NCBI GenBank assembly: GCA_945859605.1
Contig: OX243814.1
Span: 43,306,005 to 43,370,004, forward strand
Source: Lumbricus rubellus
Lineage: Eukaryota; Annelida; Clitellata; Crassiclitellata; Lumbricidae
Direction of reading: 5' to 3'
Length of the DNA: 64,000 nucleotides
The notes under the pieces are model-generated. The model had not been told where the DNA came from. It saw only the letters and a program-made list of their open reading frames with translations, and did not search any database. The position numbers and the translations under genes were made by a program. Of this stretch, positions 41,701 to 52,697 are shown in pieces (the first letter of the stretch is position 1; each line of letters starts with the position of its first letter).

Positions 41701-44700
41701 TAAAACATCGACTTAAATATCGACTAAAACATCGACTAAATCGTCGACTAAATCGTCAATTAAAACATCGACTAAAACGTCGACCAAATCGTCGACTAAA
41801 TCGTCCACTAAAACATCGACTAAATCCTCGACTAAATCGTCGACTAAAACATCGACTAAAACATCGACTTAAACATTCACAAAAACATCGACTAAATCGT
41901 CGACAAAAACATCGACTAAAACATCGACTAAATCGTCGACTAAAACGTCGACTAAAACATCGACTAAAACATCGACTAAAACATCGACTAAAACATCGAC
42001 TAAGTCGTCGACTAAATCATCGACTAAAACATCGATTAAATCGTCGACTAACTCTTCGACTAAATAAACCACTAAAACATCGACTAAAACGTCCACTAAA
42101 TCGCCGACAAAAACATCGACTAAAACATCGAATAAATCGTCGACTAAAACATCGACTAAAACATCGACTAAATCGTCGACTAAAACATCGACTAAACCAT
42201 CGACTAAATCGTCGATTAAAACATGGACTAAAACATCGACTAAATCTTCGACTGAAACATCGACTGAAACGTCGACTAAATCGTCGAATAAAACATCGAC
42301 TAAAACGTCGACTAAATCGTCGACAAAAACATCGACTAAAACGTCGATTAAATCGTCGACAAAAACATCGACTAAAACATTGACTAAATCGTCGACTAAA
42401 ACATCGACTAAATCGTTGACTAAATCGTCTACTAAAACATCGACTAAAACATCGACAAAACATCCACTAAATCGGCGACTAAGTCGTCGACTAAAACATC
42501 GACTAGAACATCGACTAAAGCATCAACTAAAACGTCGACTAAATCGTCGACTAAAACATCGACTAAATTGTCGACTAAATCGTCGATTAAAACATCGACT
42601 AAAACATCGACTAACTAGTCGACTAAAACATCGACTAAATCGTCGACTAAATCGTCGACTAAAACATCGAATAAAACATCGAATAAATCGTCGATTAAAA
42701 CATCCACTAAACCATCGACTAAATCGTCGACTAAAACGTCGACTAAAACATCGACTAAAACATCGACTAAAACATCGACTAAAAAATCGACTAAAACATC
42801 GACTAAGTCGTCCACTAAATAATCGACTAAAACATCGTCTAAAACATCGACTAAAACATCGACTAAAACATCGACTAAAACATCGACTAAAACATCGACT
42901 AAAACATCGACTAAATTGTCGACTAAAACATCGACTAAAACATCGACTAAATCGTCGACTAAAATATCCACTAAACCATCGACTAAATCGTCGACTAAAT
43001 CGTCGACTAAAACATCGGCTAAAACATCGACTAAAACATCGACTAAAACATCGACTAAAACATCGACTAAGACATCGACTAAAACATCGACTAAAACATC
43101 GACTAAAACATCGTCTAAAACATCGACTAAAACATCGACTAAGACATCGACTAAATCGTCGACTAAATCGTCGACTAAATCGTCGACTAAAACATTGACT
43201 AAAACGTCCACTAAATCGTTGACTAAAACATCGACTAAAACGTCGACTAAATCGTCGACTAAAACATCGACAAATACATCGACTGAATCGTCGACTAAAA
43301 CATCGACTAAAACATCGACTAAAACGTCGACTAAATCGTCGACTAAAACATCGACTAAAACATCGACTAAATCGTCGACTAAATCGTCGACTAAAACATC
43401 GACTAAAACGTCGACTAAATCGCCGACTAAAACATCGAGTAAAACGTCGACTAAATCGTCGACTAAAACATCGACTAAAACCTCGACTAAATCGCCGACT
43501 AAGACATCGACCTAAACGTCGACAAAAACATCGACTAAATCGTCGACTAAAACATCGACTAAAACATCGACTAAATCGTCGACTAAAACATCGACTAAAA
43601 CATCGACTAAATCGTCGACTAAATCGTCGACTAAAACATCGACTAAAACATCGCCTAAAAAAACATCCACTAAATCGTCGACTAAATCGTCGACTAAATG
43701 ATCGACCAAAACAAGGACTAAAACATCGACTGAAACGTCGACTAAATCGTCGAATAAAACATCGACTAAAACGTCGACTACATCGTCGACAAAAACATCG
43801 ACTAAAACATCGACTAAATCGTCGACTAAAACATCGACTAAAACGTCGATTAAATCGTCGACAAAAACATCGACTAAAACATTGACTAAATCGTCGACTA
43901 AAACATCGACTAAATCGTTGACTAAATCGTCTACTAAAACATCGACTAAAACATCGACAAAAACTCCGACTAAATCGTCGACTAAGTCGTCGACTAAAAC
44001 ATCGACTAGAACATCGACTAAAGCATCAACTAAAACGTCGACTAAATCGTCGACTAAAACATCGACTAAATTGTCGACTAAATCGTCGATTAAAACATCG
44101 ACTAAAACATCGACTAAATCGTCGACTAAAACATCGACTAAATCGTCGACCAAATCGTCGACTAAAACATCGACTAAAACGTCCACTAAAACATCGACTA
44201 AAACATCGACTAATTCGTCGACTGAATTATCGACTAAAACATCGACTTAAATATCGACTAAAACATCGACTAAATCGTCGACTAAATCGTCAATTAAAAC
44301 ATCGACTAAAACGTCGACCAAATCGTCGACTAAATCGTCCACTAAAACATCGACTAAATCCTCGACTAAATCGTCGACTAAAACATCGACTAAAACATCG
44401 ACTTAAACATTCACAAAAACATCGACTAAATCGTCGACAAAAACATCGACTAAAACATCGACTAAATCGTCGACTAAAACGTCGACTAAAACATCGACTA
44501 AAACATCGACTAAAACATCGACTAAAACATCGACTAAGTCGTCGACTAAATCATCGACTAAAACATCGATTAAATCGTCGACTAACTCTTCGACTAAATA
44601 AACCACTAAAACATCGACTAAAACGTCCACTAAATCGCCGACAAAAACATCGACTAAAACATCGAATAAATCGTCGACTAAAACATCGACTAAAACATCG

Positions 44701-46519
44701 ACTAAATCGTCGACTAAAACATCGACTAAACCATCGACTAAATCGTCGATTAAAACATGGACTAAAACATCGACTAAATCTTCGACTGAAACATCGACTG
44801 AAACGTCGACTAAATCGTCGAATAAAACATCGACTAAAACGTCGACTAAATCGTCGACAAAAACATCGACTAAAACGTCGATTAAATCGTCGACAAAAAC
44901 ATCGACTAAAACATTGACTAAATCGTCGACTAAAACATCGACTAAATCGTTGACTAAATCGTCTACTAAAACATCGACTAAAACATCGACAAAACATCCA
45001 CTAAATCGGCGACTAAGTCGTCGACTAAAACATCGACTAGAACATCGACTAAAGCATCAACTAAAACGTCGACTAAATCGTCGACTAAAACATCGACTAA
45101 ATTGTCGACTAAATCGTCGATTAAAACATCGACTAAAACATCGACTAACTAGTCGACTAAAACATCGACTAAATCGTCGACTAAATCGTCGACTAAAACA
45201 TCGAATAAAACATCGAATAAATCGTCGATTAAAACATCCACTAAACCATCGACTAAATCGTCGACTAAAACGTCGACTAAAACATCGACTAAAACATCGA
45301 CTAAAACATCGACTAAAAAATCGACTAAAACATCGACTAAGTCGTCCACTAAATAATCGACTAAAACATCGTCTAAAACATCGACTAAAACATCGACTAA
45401 AACATCGACTAAAACATCGACTAAAACATCGACTAAAACATCGACTAAATTGTCGACTAAAACATCGACTAAAACATCGACTAAATCGTCGACTAAAATA
45501 TCCACTAAACCATCGACTAAATCGTCGACTAAATCGTCGACTAAAACATCGGCTAAAACATCGACTAAAACATCGACTAAAACATCGACTAAAACATCGA
45601 CTAAGACATCGACTAAAACATCGACTAAAACATCGACTAAAACATCGTCTAAAACATCGACTAAAACATCGACTAAGACATCGACTAAATCGTCGACTAA
45701 ATCGTCGACTAAATCGTCGACTAAAACATTGACTAAAACGTCCACTAAATCGTTGACTAAAACATCGACTAAAACGTCGACTAAATCGCCGACTAAAACA
45801 TCGACAAATACATCGACTGAATCGTCGACTAAAACATCGACTAAAACATCGACTAAAACGTCGACTAAATCGTCGACTAAAACATCGACTAAATCGTCGA
45901 CTAAAACATCGACTAAAACATCGACTAAATCGTCGACTAAAACATCGACTAAAACATCGACTAAATCGTCGACTAAAACATCGACTAAAACTACGCCTAA
46001 AAAAACATCCACTAAATCGTCGACTAAATCGTCGACTAAATGATCGACCAAAACAAGGACTAAAACATCGACTGAAACGTCGACTAAATCGTCGAATAAA
46101 ACATCGACTAAAACGTCGACTACATCGTCGACAAAAACATCGACTAAAACATTGACTAAATCGTCGACTAAAACATCGACTAAATCGTTGACTAAATCGT
46201 CTACTAAAACATCGACTAAAACATCGACAAAAACTCCGACTAAATCGTCGACTAAGTCGTCGACTAAAACATCGACTAGAACATCGACTAAAGCATCAAC
46301 TAAAACGTCGACTAAATCGTCGACTAAAACATCGACTAAATTGTCGACTAAATCGTCGATTAAAACATCGACTAAAACATCGACTAAATCGTCGACTAAA
46401 ACATCGACTAAATCGTCGACTAAATCGTCGACTAAAACATCGACTAAAACGTCCACTAAAACATCGACTAAAACATCGACTAAATCGTCGACTGAATTAT
46501 CGACTAAAACATCGACTTA

Positions 46520-46525
46520 AATATC
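46520..46525 (+). repeat. Target site duplication AATATC, left of element 2
   Basis: AATATC precedes AGTAGATGCAG and is repeated at 62820-62825. Uninterrupted paralogues of the target (ACTTAAATATCGACTAAAAC) are at about 38361, 41712 and 44246. Confidence 0.95.
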
Positions 46526-46886
46526 AGTAGATGCAGAATGGATTAGCTAGCTGATTTTAAAGAAGCCTGATATTGAAGAAACAATCAGCTAAAACCCAAT
46601 TAACATTCTTGGTAGGAGCTACGGTAATGGTGATCAACGCTGATGCAAAACAACTGCAGAATACGGTATTGACTCACAGAAGATGCGAACAGACCCTTTG
46701 TTCGTGAGCGCTTAGTACATAATGGTCTATTACAACAACAACCTGACTGGGAGCGAGACAAAGCAGTCGACGTCTCTCAGATGCATAATTAATTACTTAG
46801 CTACCTTTTAAGAAATCTGATATTGAAGATAAATTAAGTTTAAATGGTGCTAAAGGATAATCTGGGGGTGTTTTCCATTGAAGAAA
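46526..46886 (+). repeat. Left terminal inverted repeat of element 2
   Basis: About 361 bp, matched in inverse at 62458-62819 with very few differences. The block CTGATATTGAAGA occurs twice (near 46567 and 46819), suggesting that the repeat grew by an internal duplication. Only the first 8 bp and the inner third resemble the inverted repeat of element 1. Confidence 0.92.
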
Positions 46887-47792
46887 AAACGAGTAGCTAG
46901 GGAAAGGTTTTGAGGTAATAAACGAGCGGTTAGCGCTGGTGCTATGGAGTCATCTACATCGTCTAATTAAGTGGCTAAGCCGAGGATATAAGTCACCTCA
47001 TGATTAGTAGGTTAATTCATTATATAAGTCACTTACCTAAAAGTAACTGGCTATAGAACAGAGAGAGTAGGCGACTATGAGGTATATAGCCTACCGTTTC
47101 TAAATGCGTTGTTTGGGAAATACCTATAGTATCGATTCATTATGCGACTGGCGTACAATGAGCTATTGAAAACAGCAGGTGATGACGCGTCATTCACCCG
47201 CATCGCCCGCGTGCAAGATAGCAGCCATACGTTCATTCATGTCACTCTAACTATGTGTATCAGGTCGCGAATCACACACTGTAACGAGACATACTATAAT
47301 AATACAGTGTGTTGATGGTTTCGCGTCCAATATTTAAAAGGAGCTTTCCTGAACAGCACAAGCGACGTAACAAAGCACATTCGAAGAATGGAAAACAGCA
47401 CGGGTTGCTGACATTTTATTTGGATGAACACAATAGGCCTAAATAATTCAGTCTAACGCTGCAAGCAGTGTCCTATAAAAATTGAAATTCAGGACACACT
47501 ATGCACAGACAGACACACACCCGCTCATACACTCCTACGCACACATACGCAGTACGCACACATACGCAGTACGCATACACAAACACACACAAACACACAC
47601 ACACACACTACTTACGAGCAAATGACTCTGAACTACAATGTAGACCAAAAAAATGCCGTTTCATTCTTGCATAGAATTCGTCAGACTGCCTTTTAAGACA
47701 ATGACGGCATTTTTTTGGATTTTTCTACCTCGTCCCTTTTTATTGTTGTTTTTGTTGTTTTTTCTTTTTTTTCTTCTCTCTCTACATCTCTT
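46887..47792. other. Conserved non-coding left arm of element 2
   Basis: Nearly identical to 19403-20289, with small differences near 47245-47310 that break the minus-strand frame seen in element 1. It contains a (CA)-rich run (about 47505-47610). No supportable gene. Confidence 0.6.
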
Positions 47793-48119
47793 CTACATCT
47801 CTTCTACGCACATCTCTTCTACACCTTTACGCAACTTCTGTTGACTAGCCAGCAGCTGCTGCAGTTTCTGACGTTCTTGCTTCGCAACGTCATAGGAGGC
47901 TTGAAGCTCTCGGAATTTCTCCATCGCAGCGTGGGCTCGCTGTTTCTGCTTCTTCACGTTTTCCCTAGACTTTTCTTCTTTGTTTTGAGCTCTAGCGAGT
48001 TGCAAACGTAGAGCCGATGTAGAAGATGTCTCTTCACGCAGTTCGTCGTTCAGAAATTCTTTCACAACGTTCCTGTTCTCCATGTTAAGTGCAGACATCT
48101 CGACAGACAGATCACTCAT
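47793..48119 (-). CDS. Coiled-coil protein of unknown function (element 2)
   Basis: Homologue of the minus-strand gene at 20290, here 108 residues. The central helix (AAMEKFREL, ASYDVAKQERQKLQQLL) is almost unchanged. The N-terminal 40 residues differ at many positions, and the C-terminus is longer by a duplicated VEEM/CVEEM tail created by extra CTTCTA repeats in the DNA. Retention of frame and heptads despite about 30% divergence supports a real, translated gene. A TATAAATA box is again 25 nt upstream of the ATG. Confidence 0.7.
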   Translation of the reverse strand: MSDLSVEMSALNMENRNVVKEFLNDELREETSSTSALRLQLARAQNKEEKSRENVKKQKQRAHAAMEKFRELQASYDVAKQERQKLQQLLASQQKLRKGVEEMCVEEM

Positions 48120-48143
48120 TCAAAATGGCGGTGGGTTTTTAGG

Positions 48144-48151
48144 TATTTATA
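48144..48151 (-). promoter_or_regulatory. TATA box for the coiled-coil gene (element 2)
   Basis: TATAAATA on the minus strand, 25 nt upstream of the ATG at 48119. Position and sequence are conserved with element 1. Confidence 0.6.
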
Positions 48152-48330
48152 GACAGTTGTCGAAGATTCTAGAATATGATGCAATTTCTTTTCAACATGA
48201 TTGGTTAGACCAGGTGTGGAATGGGCGCTTGCGCTGCTGCTGCTGCATGCGATGGTTAGATACAGCAACAGTGCACACCTGCTACCTATTAAAAGCCACG
48301 CAGCAACCGACCTATAACATCGTTGACACT

Positions 48331-48410
48331 TCGCACAGGGCACAATACGATAGATCTTATGACACGCGGTGCAATGCGATAAAGTCTTATCCTACGCGGT
48401 GCAATTTGTT
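48331..48410. repeat. Iterated ACGCGGTGCAATGCGATAA-type repeats (element 2)
   Basis: Three imperfect repeats (GCACAGGGCACAATACGATA, ACGCGGTGCAATGCGATAA, ACGCGGTGCAATTTGTTGA), the counterpart of 20841-20913. Confidence 0.6.
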
Positions 48411-48524
48411 GAAAAATCGTCCTTCACCTCTGAATCTGTCCCCAAACCTCCGGTTCTGTCACCAAGATAAATTTTTGTCCCGAGATAGGCAATTTTACAG
48501 GACAAGAAGACGCAAATAAACTTT

Positions 48525-48740
48525 TTCCTAAGTTTTTTTTTCCTAGGTTTTTTTTCTAACTTTTTTTTCTAGGTTTTTTTTTCTAATTTTTTTTCCTAGG
48601 TTTTTTTTTCTAACTTTTTTTCTAGGTTTTTTTTCTAACTTTTTTTTTTCTAGGTTTTTTTAGGTTTTTTTTTTTTTTTTTCTAGGTTTTTTTTTTCTAA
48701 CTTTTTTTTCTAGGTTTTTTTTTTTTTTTTTTTTTTTTTA
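48525..48740. repeat. T-rich tract with TTTCTAGG/TTTCTAAC repeats
   Basis: Runs of 7-20 T interrupted by alternating CTAGG and CTAAC. It takes the place of the telomere-repeat segment of element 1. Long T-runs make assembly here unreliable. Confidence 0.9.
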
Positions 48741-48912
48741 GTCATCCGTTCCAAAAAGTCAAGAATTTTTTTTCTCGAATGTCTTTTTCTTCTTAGAACA
48801 GGCTGCGAATGTACATTAGAACTTGTTATTACAGCGTGTTGTTATTCATAGAGAAGTAATGATTGCACAAGGGCTGTAGTAGTAAATCAGTTTGCTAATA
48901 GTAGTAGTAAAT

Positions 48913-49749
48913 TCACAATGACATCAAGTCCTTATTATCAACCCATGAATTGAAAGAATAATCATAGCCTAACCATTTCACCAATGAACGGTTTCCACGT
49001 TTCCTAATAATCTTTTCTATTTTAAATGTATCTTGCGTTGTCGATTGTAACTCAGCTTCATAAAATGTCCCTTTTATTTCTTCTCCATGATAGTCAGATA
49101 TTTTATAGGTTATAGGGTCTGTGTATTGGATTTGTGTTATAGTAAAAATTTCTTGTGTCCAACGATTTGTGTAGCCTTTCTCAAATGTCTTTTTCTTCTT
49201 AGAAATTCTTACTTTATCTCCTACCGAAAATTTAGGTTTAACAGTTTCAGGTACAGCATCACCATACAGATTCATCCACACAACCCATTCGTTTGCTTTG
49301 ATACTCGCTTTAACAGGAGTCATTTTAATGGAAGAATGTCTTGTGGTGTTGTATAAATTAACCATATTATCTAAAACATCGATATATCTCTGAGTTGAAT
49401 TTGCTGTAAAATATTTGAACATTTTCTCTTTCACTGTTCTATTAAATCTCTCTACGATACAAGATTTCTCTTCGTTCTCAGTTGAATACAACTCCATACC
49501 TAATGATTTTACCTGTTTATTATAGAATTCAGATCCCTTATCGACCCAAAGTTTTTCACCCCTTCTTTTACTCGTATTAAATATTTTAACGAAAGCATCT
49601 GCCACAGATTCTCCGCGCTTATCTTTTAACGGCTGAATAAATGCATACTTGGAGAATATATCAATGACGCTTAACAAATATTTCACACCAGAATTAAATT
49701 TAGCATAAGCCTGCATGTCAATCAAGTCAGCCGCCCAAACTTTGTCCAC
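48913..49749 (-). CDS. DDE integrase with C-terminal chromodomain (element 2)
   Basis: Same protein as at 22063, and open. The triad is in WAADLI, WVDKGSEF and CIVERFNRT. The chromodomain (VKWLGYDYSFNSWVDNKDL) differs at several residues from element 1, as does the segment after the first Asp (YAFIQPLKDKRGES). The listed 5' end is a GTG codon. There is no AUG before the first catalytic Asp, and the frame runs upstream through LADELHKPI to the slippery site at 49836-49842 in the phospholipase gene. The absence of an AUG in both copies makes a non-standard start or frameshift expression more likely than decay. Confidence 0.92.
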   Translation of the reverse strand: MDKVWAADLIDMQAYAKFNSGVKYLLSVIDIFSKYAFIQPLKDKRGESVADAFVKIFNTSKRRGEKLWVDKGSEFYNKQVKSLGMELYSTENEEKSCIVERFNRTVKEKMFKYFTANSTQRYIDVLDNMVNLYNTTRHSSIKMTPVKASIKANEWVVWMNLYGDAVPETVKPKFSVGDKVRISKKKKTFEKGYTNRWTQEIFTITQIQYTDPITYKISDYHGEEIKGTFYEAELQSTTQDTFKIEKIIRKRGNRSLVKWLGYDYSFNSWVDNKDLMSL

Positions 49750-49829
49750 TCCCTGAACATAAACAACTCGCTTCCTAAACTTCCTGACTATAGGTTTATG
49801 TAATTCGTCAGCAAGTTGGTCTGTCCATC

Positions 49830-50369
49830 TCAGAGGTTTTTTTTCAACCCCATTCCAAAATGGGTTTTCGTTGATAAAATTGGTTTAACTATAGATCTTT
49901 CAACTCGTTCGCGGAAAGAAGGATTAGGTATATTATTTAATTCATCTATCATAGCTCTGTCAGCGACGTTTCTCCCTGCTGTATCAGTATGTTTAGCATA
50001 AGCCAGGTCATGACGATAGGCTGCTGCATCAACCCTATCTACTGGTTTACTCCAATCTTTTGGTGTTCCATCAGGATTCAATCTCAAATCCAATCGAGTA
50101 CCTGGACCCGTGAAAGAATGTCCTGGAAGATGCATTTCACCCGGGTACTTTGCCCATGGAAGTTTAATATTAGAAGTAGCAGAATTGAGAGCTGAGACCA
50201 AATCACCACCTTGTACAGTAGTAGACATTTTAGTAAACTGAGTTTTTCTAGCGCCACATTCAACGCATATACCTCTAATCATAGGTCTGCCATTCTTACT
50301 GACGACTCGTTGAACATCTTTAGATTCAGTTTGTCGCTTACATTTTACACAATACGAGTTGTGCTCCAT
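49830..50369 (-). CDS. Zinc-ribbon + phospholipase A2-like protein (element 2)
   Basis: This 179-residue homologue of 22980-23513 is two residues longer because of a VQ insertion at the linker between zinc ribbon and phospholipase (STTVQGGDL). The Cys pairs, calcium loop FTGPGTRLD and catalytic RHD (here followed by LAYAKHTD) are intact. The end reads TTG AAA AAA AAC CTC TGA, giving the heptamer A AAA AAC, a well-known efficient eukaryotic -1 slippery sequence, in frame just before the stop. Confidence 0.88.
   Translation of the reverse strand: MEHNSYCVKCKRQTESKDVQRVVSKNGRPMIRGICVECGARKTQFTKMSTTVQGGDLVSALNSATSNIKLPWAKYPGEMHLPGHSFTGPGTRLDLRLNPDGTPKDWSKPVDRVDAAAYRHDLAYAKHTDTAGRNVADRAMIDELNNIPNPSFRERVERSIVKPILSTKTHFGMGLKKNL
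49836..49842 (-). promoter_or_regulatory. Candidate -1 frameshift site A AAA AAC (element 2)
   Basis: Slippery heptamer in the phospholipase frame one codon before TGA. The -1 frame leads without a stop into the integrase. The possible downstream stem AACTTGCTGAC/GTCAGGAAGTT is kept. Confidence 0.58.
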
Positions 50370-50389
50370 TTTAATATAATATAATTAAA
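50370..50389. promoter_or_regulatory. 20-bp divergent promoter region (element 2)
   Basis: Identical to 23514-23533, separating the ATGs of the phospholipase and ATPase genes. Confidence 0.5.
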
Positions 50390-51166
50390 ATGGAAGTCCA
50401 AGACCTATCGTGGAATGAAGAATCAAGTAAACGCTTTAACAGTCCTCTCCTACCAAGAAGCATCAGAGGTTTGATCGTCGGTAAGTCTCAATGCGGCAAA
50501 ACAATATTACTACTTAATTTATTACTGAGACCTGGTTGGTTAGACTACGATAACCTGCAGATCTTTGGCAAAAGTTTATTTCAATCAGAATATAAGATAC
50601 TTAAGAAAGCATTCGAAGAGAAATTACCAAAGGAAGCAATTATAAGACTTTTTGATAATCGCGATGAGATAATGAAATTAAATGTATCACCGACCGCCGT
50701 AGTCGAGGAGATGTCTAAAAACATGGCCAAAAAATCGGATATAGAATGCAAGTTCTTTGAAACCTCTGAAGATGTTCCAGATCCACGAGACTTAAGTCGA
50801 GATAAAAAGAAACTCATGATTTTTGATGATTTACAATTAGAGAGGCAAAATAAATGCGAATCCTATTATATAAGAGGTAGGCATAGTAATGTAGATTGCT
50901 TTTACCTAGCACAAAATTATTTCAAGCTGCCCAGACAAACTATCAGGGAGAATGCCAATTTTATATGTCTATTCCCTCAAGACCTCAAAAATATTAATCA
51001 TATATACAGCGATCATATAGGTGTAGATGATATGACTATAGAAGAATTTCGAAAACTATGCAAAACTGCGTGGGATGAAACGCATGGTTTTGTGGTTATT
51101 GACTTGACTAGCAAAACAAATAAGGGTAGGTATAGAAGTGGATTAGATACATTTTACATTAAATAA
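50390..51166 (+). CDS. FtsK/HerA-type DNA packaging ATPase (element 2)
   Basis: 258 residues, open, with P-loop GKSQCGKT at 31-38 and Walker B LMIFDDLQ. It differs from the element 1 copy by a few substitutions (for example ESS for DTS near residue 12, QS for QP near 66, KK for KN near 140), all outside the motifs. Many third-position changes are present, so the protein has been under purifying selection since the two lineages separated. Confidence 0.9.
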   Translation: MEVQDLSWNEESSKRFNSPLLPRSIRGLIVGKSQCGKTILLLNLLLRPGWLDYDNLQIFGKSLFQSEYKILKKAFEEKLPKEAIIRLFDNRDEIMKLNVSPTAVVEEMSKNMAKKSDIECKFFETSEDVPDPRDLSRDKKKLMIFDDLQLERQNKCESYYIRGRHSNVDCFYLAQNYFKLPRQTIRENANFICLFPQDLKNINHIYSDHIGVDDMTIEEFRKLCKTAWDETHGFVVIDLTSKTNKGRYRSGLDTFYIK

Positions 51167-51232
51167 AAGCAATAATAAAATGATAACAAAATTTAAGATT
51201 TTATATTCTAGGTTTAAAAATAGCTATCTAAA

Positions 51233-52006
51233 ATGGAAACCATTCTTGACGAAATTTTATCTACTACTCAAACGATTGCACGCAACACAGAGGCTAAAGA
51301 ATCCTTTTGCATTTTGTTGAGCGAAAGGAGCACACGAATTCGAACGAAATTTAATCCACTAATCGAACTGGACAAAAGTAAAACGTATGAAATGGCCCTT
51401 GTTAATCTTGAAACGTACTACAGTTTTCCTAATATAGACGAAACAAAAAATAAATTCGTATATTCATCAGATAACGGTGTAACGTGGGAAGATTTAGACA
51501 TTCCAACCGGTTGCTATGAAATCGAAGACTTAAACGATTACATACAAAGAATTTTGAAAGAAGAAGGTCATGGTCAATGTATAAAGTTGCGACCAAATAA
51601 CAACACGTTAAAGGCGGTTTTGGAAATTGATGAGAACTATAAAGTTGATTTTACAGTACCAAATTCAATTAGCACCGTTCTAGGATTTCAGAGTCGTGTA
51701 TACTCCGAAGGATATAACGAATCCGAGCACATAGTTGATATAAACAGCGTGAATAGTTTACGAATTACCAGTGATATAATAGGATCATCGTATGCTAACG
51801 GAACTACGGAGAACATAATTTATTCTTTCTTTCCATCGGTCGGGCCTGGTTACAAGATAATCGAATCTCCTCACAATCTCGTATATCTTCCAATAACGCT
51901 ATACTCTATTTCATCGATGGAAACAAAACTAATAGACCAAAATGGAAAACTAATTAATTTAAGAGGTGAGGAATTCTCGATACGATTTCACATAAGAGAG
52001 GTTTAA
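51233..52006 (+). CDS. Penton-like minor capsid protein (element 2)
   Basis: 257 residues, the same length as in element 1. Differences are conservative and scattered (KTYEMAL for KKYEMAL, EDLNDYIQ for DDLNEYIQ, VDFTVP for IDFRVP). The putative jelly-roll strands and the C-terminal FHIREV are kept. It lies 66 bp after the ATPase, with the same AT-rich leader. Confidence 0.72.
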   Translation: METILDEILSTTQTIARNTEAKESFCILLSERSTRIRTKFNPLIELDKSKTYEMALVNLETYYSFPNIDETKNKFVYSSDNGVTWEDLDIPTGCYEIEDLNDYIQRILKEEGHGQCIKLRPNNNTLKAVLEIDENYKVDFTVPNSISTVLGFQSRVYSEGYNESEHIVDINSVNSLRITSDIIGSSYANGTTENIIYSFFPSVGPGYKIIESPHNLVYLPITLYSISSMETKLIDQNGKLINLRGEEFSIRFHIREV

Positions 52007-52030
52007 TTTAAAGTTTATATTTAATATAAG

Positions 52031-52681
52031 ATGAGCGCTTACGCTAAGGTCAAAGTTAATATTTCTGAAGGGCAAAAAGAGAAGATTAAGCGAGCTGTTC
52101 AAGTAGGAACTGGAGTGAGTATAAGACTTTCTCATGGAGACATAACTGGTGAGCATGTATTAGCTCTAAACCAGAGGCAAATCAACAAGTTAACTAAAGC
52201 GTATCAGAATGGAACTGGAGTGACAATTAAAATGGGTAAAAAGCAATTAGAAGACAATGCGAGAGTCGAAGGCGGATTTATTGGCGCTATTCTACCGTTC
52301 TTAGCAACAGCCGGAAAGTTTCTACTGTCTAGTGTTCTCCCGAGTTTAGCCACAGGAGCCTTAACAGGATTGGGTTCTGCAGCTGGTTCCAAAATTGTCG
52401 ATAAAATTAGTGGATCTTCGATCTCACACCCGATAAGTGGATCTTCGATCTCACATCCGATAAGTGGATCAGGCGTGCTGTACGTTAAGAAAGGAGGAAT
52501 ATGCTGTAAGATAGTGCCTGCTGGGGAAGGTCTTTTTCTATCTCCGTGGAAAAAGGGTATTTCGATATCAGGTTCTGGTCTGTTTATGAAAAGAGGAACA
52601 GGATATATCAGCGGTGAAGGTCTTATACTTGGTCCCAATTCACCATTTAAAAATATTCCTATTCTTGGAATGTTACTTTAA
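52031..52681 (+). CDS. pX-like virion core protein (element 2)
   Basis: 216 residues, nearly identical to 25175-25825 in its first 125 residues. The Ser/Gly-rich repeats read ISGSSISHPISGSSISHP, and three sites fit the adenain (M/I/L)XGX|G rule: ISGS|G at 144-148, ISGS|G at 179-183 and ISGE|G at 193-197. Cutting at these would release two short Gly-led peptides and a C-terminal 20-mer. In element 1 the first has lost its Ile (T) and the third has Val. The DNA also holds the 19-bp motif AGTGGATCTTCGATCTCAC twice (52409-52427, 52436-52454). Confidence 0.7.
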   Translation: MSAYAKVKVNISEGQKEKIKRAVQVGTGVSIRLSHGDITGEHVLALNQRQINKLTKAYQNGTGVTIKMGKKQLEDNARVEGGFIGAILPFLATAGKFLLSSVLPSLATGALTGLGSAAGSKIVDKISGSSISHPISGSSISHPISGSGVLYVKKGGICCKIVPAGEGLFLSPWKKGISISGSGLFMKRGTGYISGEGLILGPNSPFKNIPILGMLL

Positions 52682-52697
52682 ACAATCTCTTATATAA

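Larger units (their letters stand above)
35738..46525. repeat. 12-bp satellite with 2.53-kb higher-order repeats
   Basis: 10.8 kb of ACATCGACTAAA / TCGTCGACTAAA units. Rare variants mark a higher-order structure. For example ACTAACTAGTCGAC occurs near 36570, 42612 and 45146, and AAAACAAGGACT near 37489, 41174, 43707 and 46049. Blocks from about 40978 and 43512 repeat with a 2,534-bp period. A smaller period of about 516 bp, marked by CGACCTAAACGTCGAC, is seen at 39320-40980. All long frames here are artefacts. Confidence 0.97.

Noticed and set aside
35738..46525. CRISPR-like regular repeats
   Set aside because: Units are contiguous 12-mers with no unique spacers, and the window is animal DNA.
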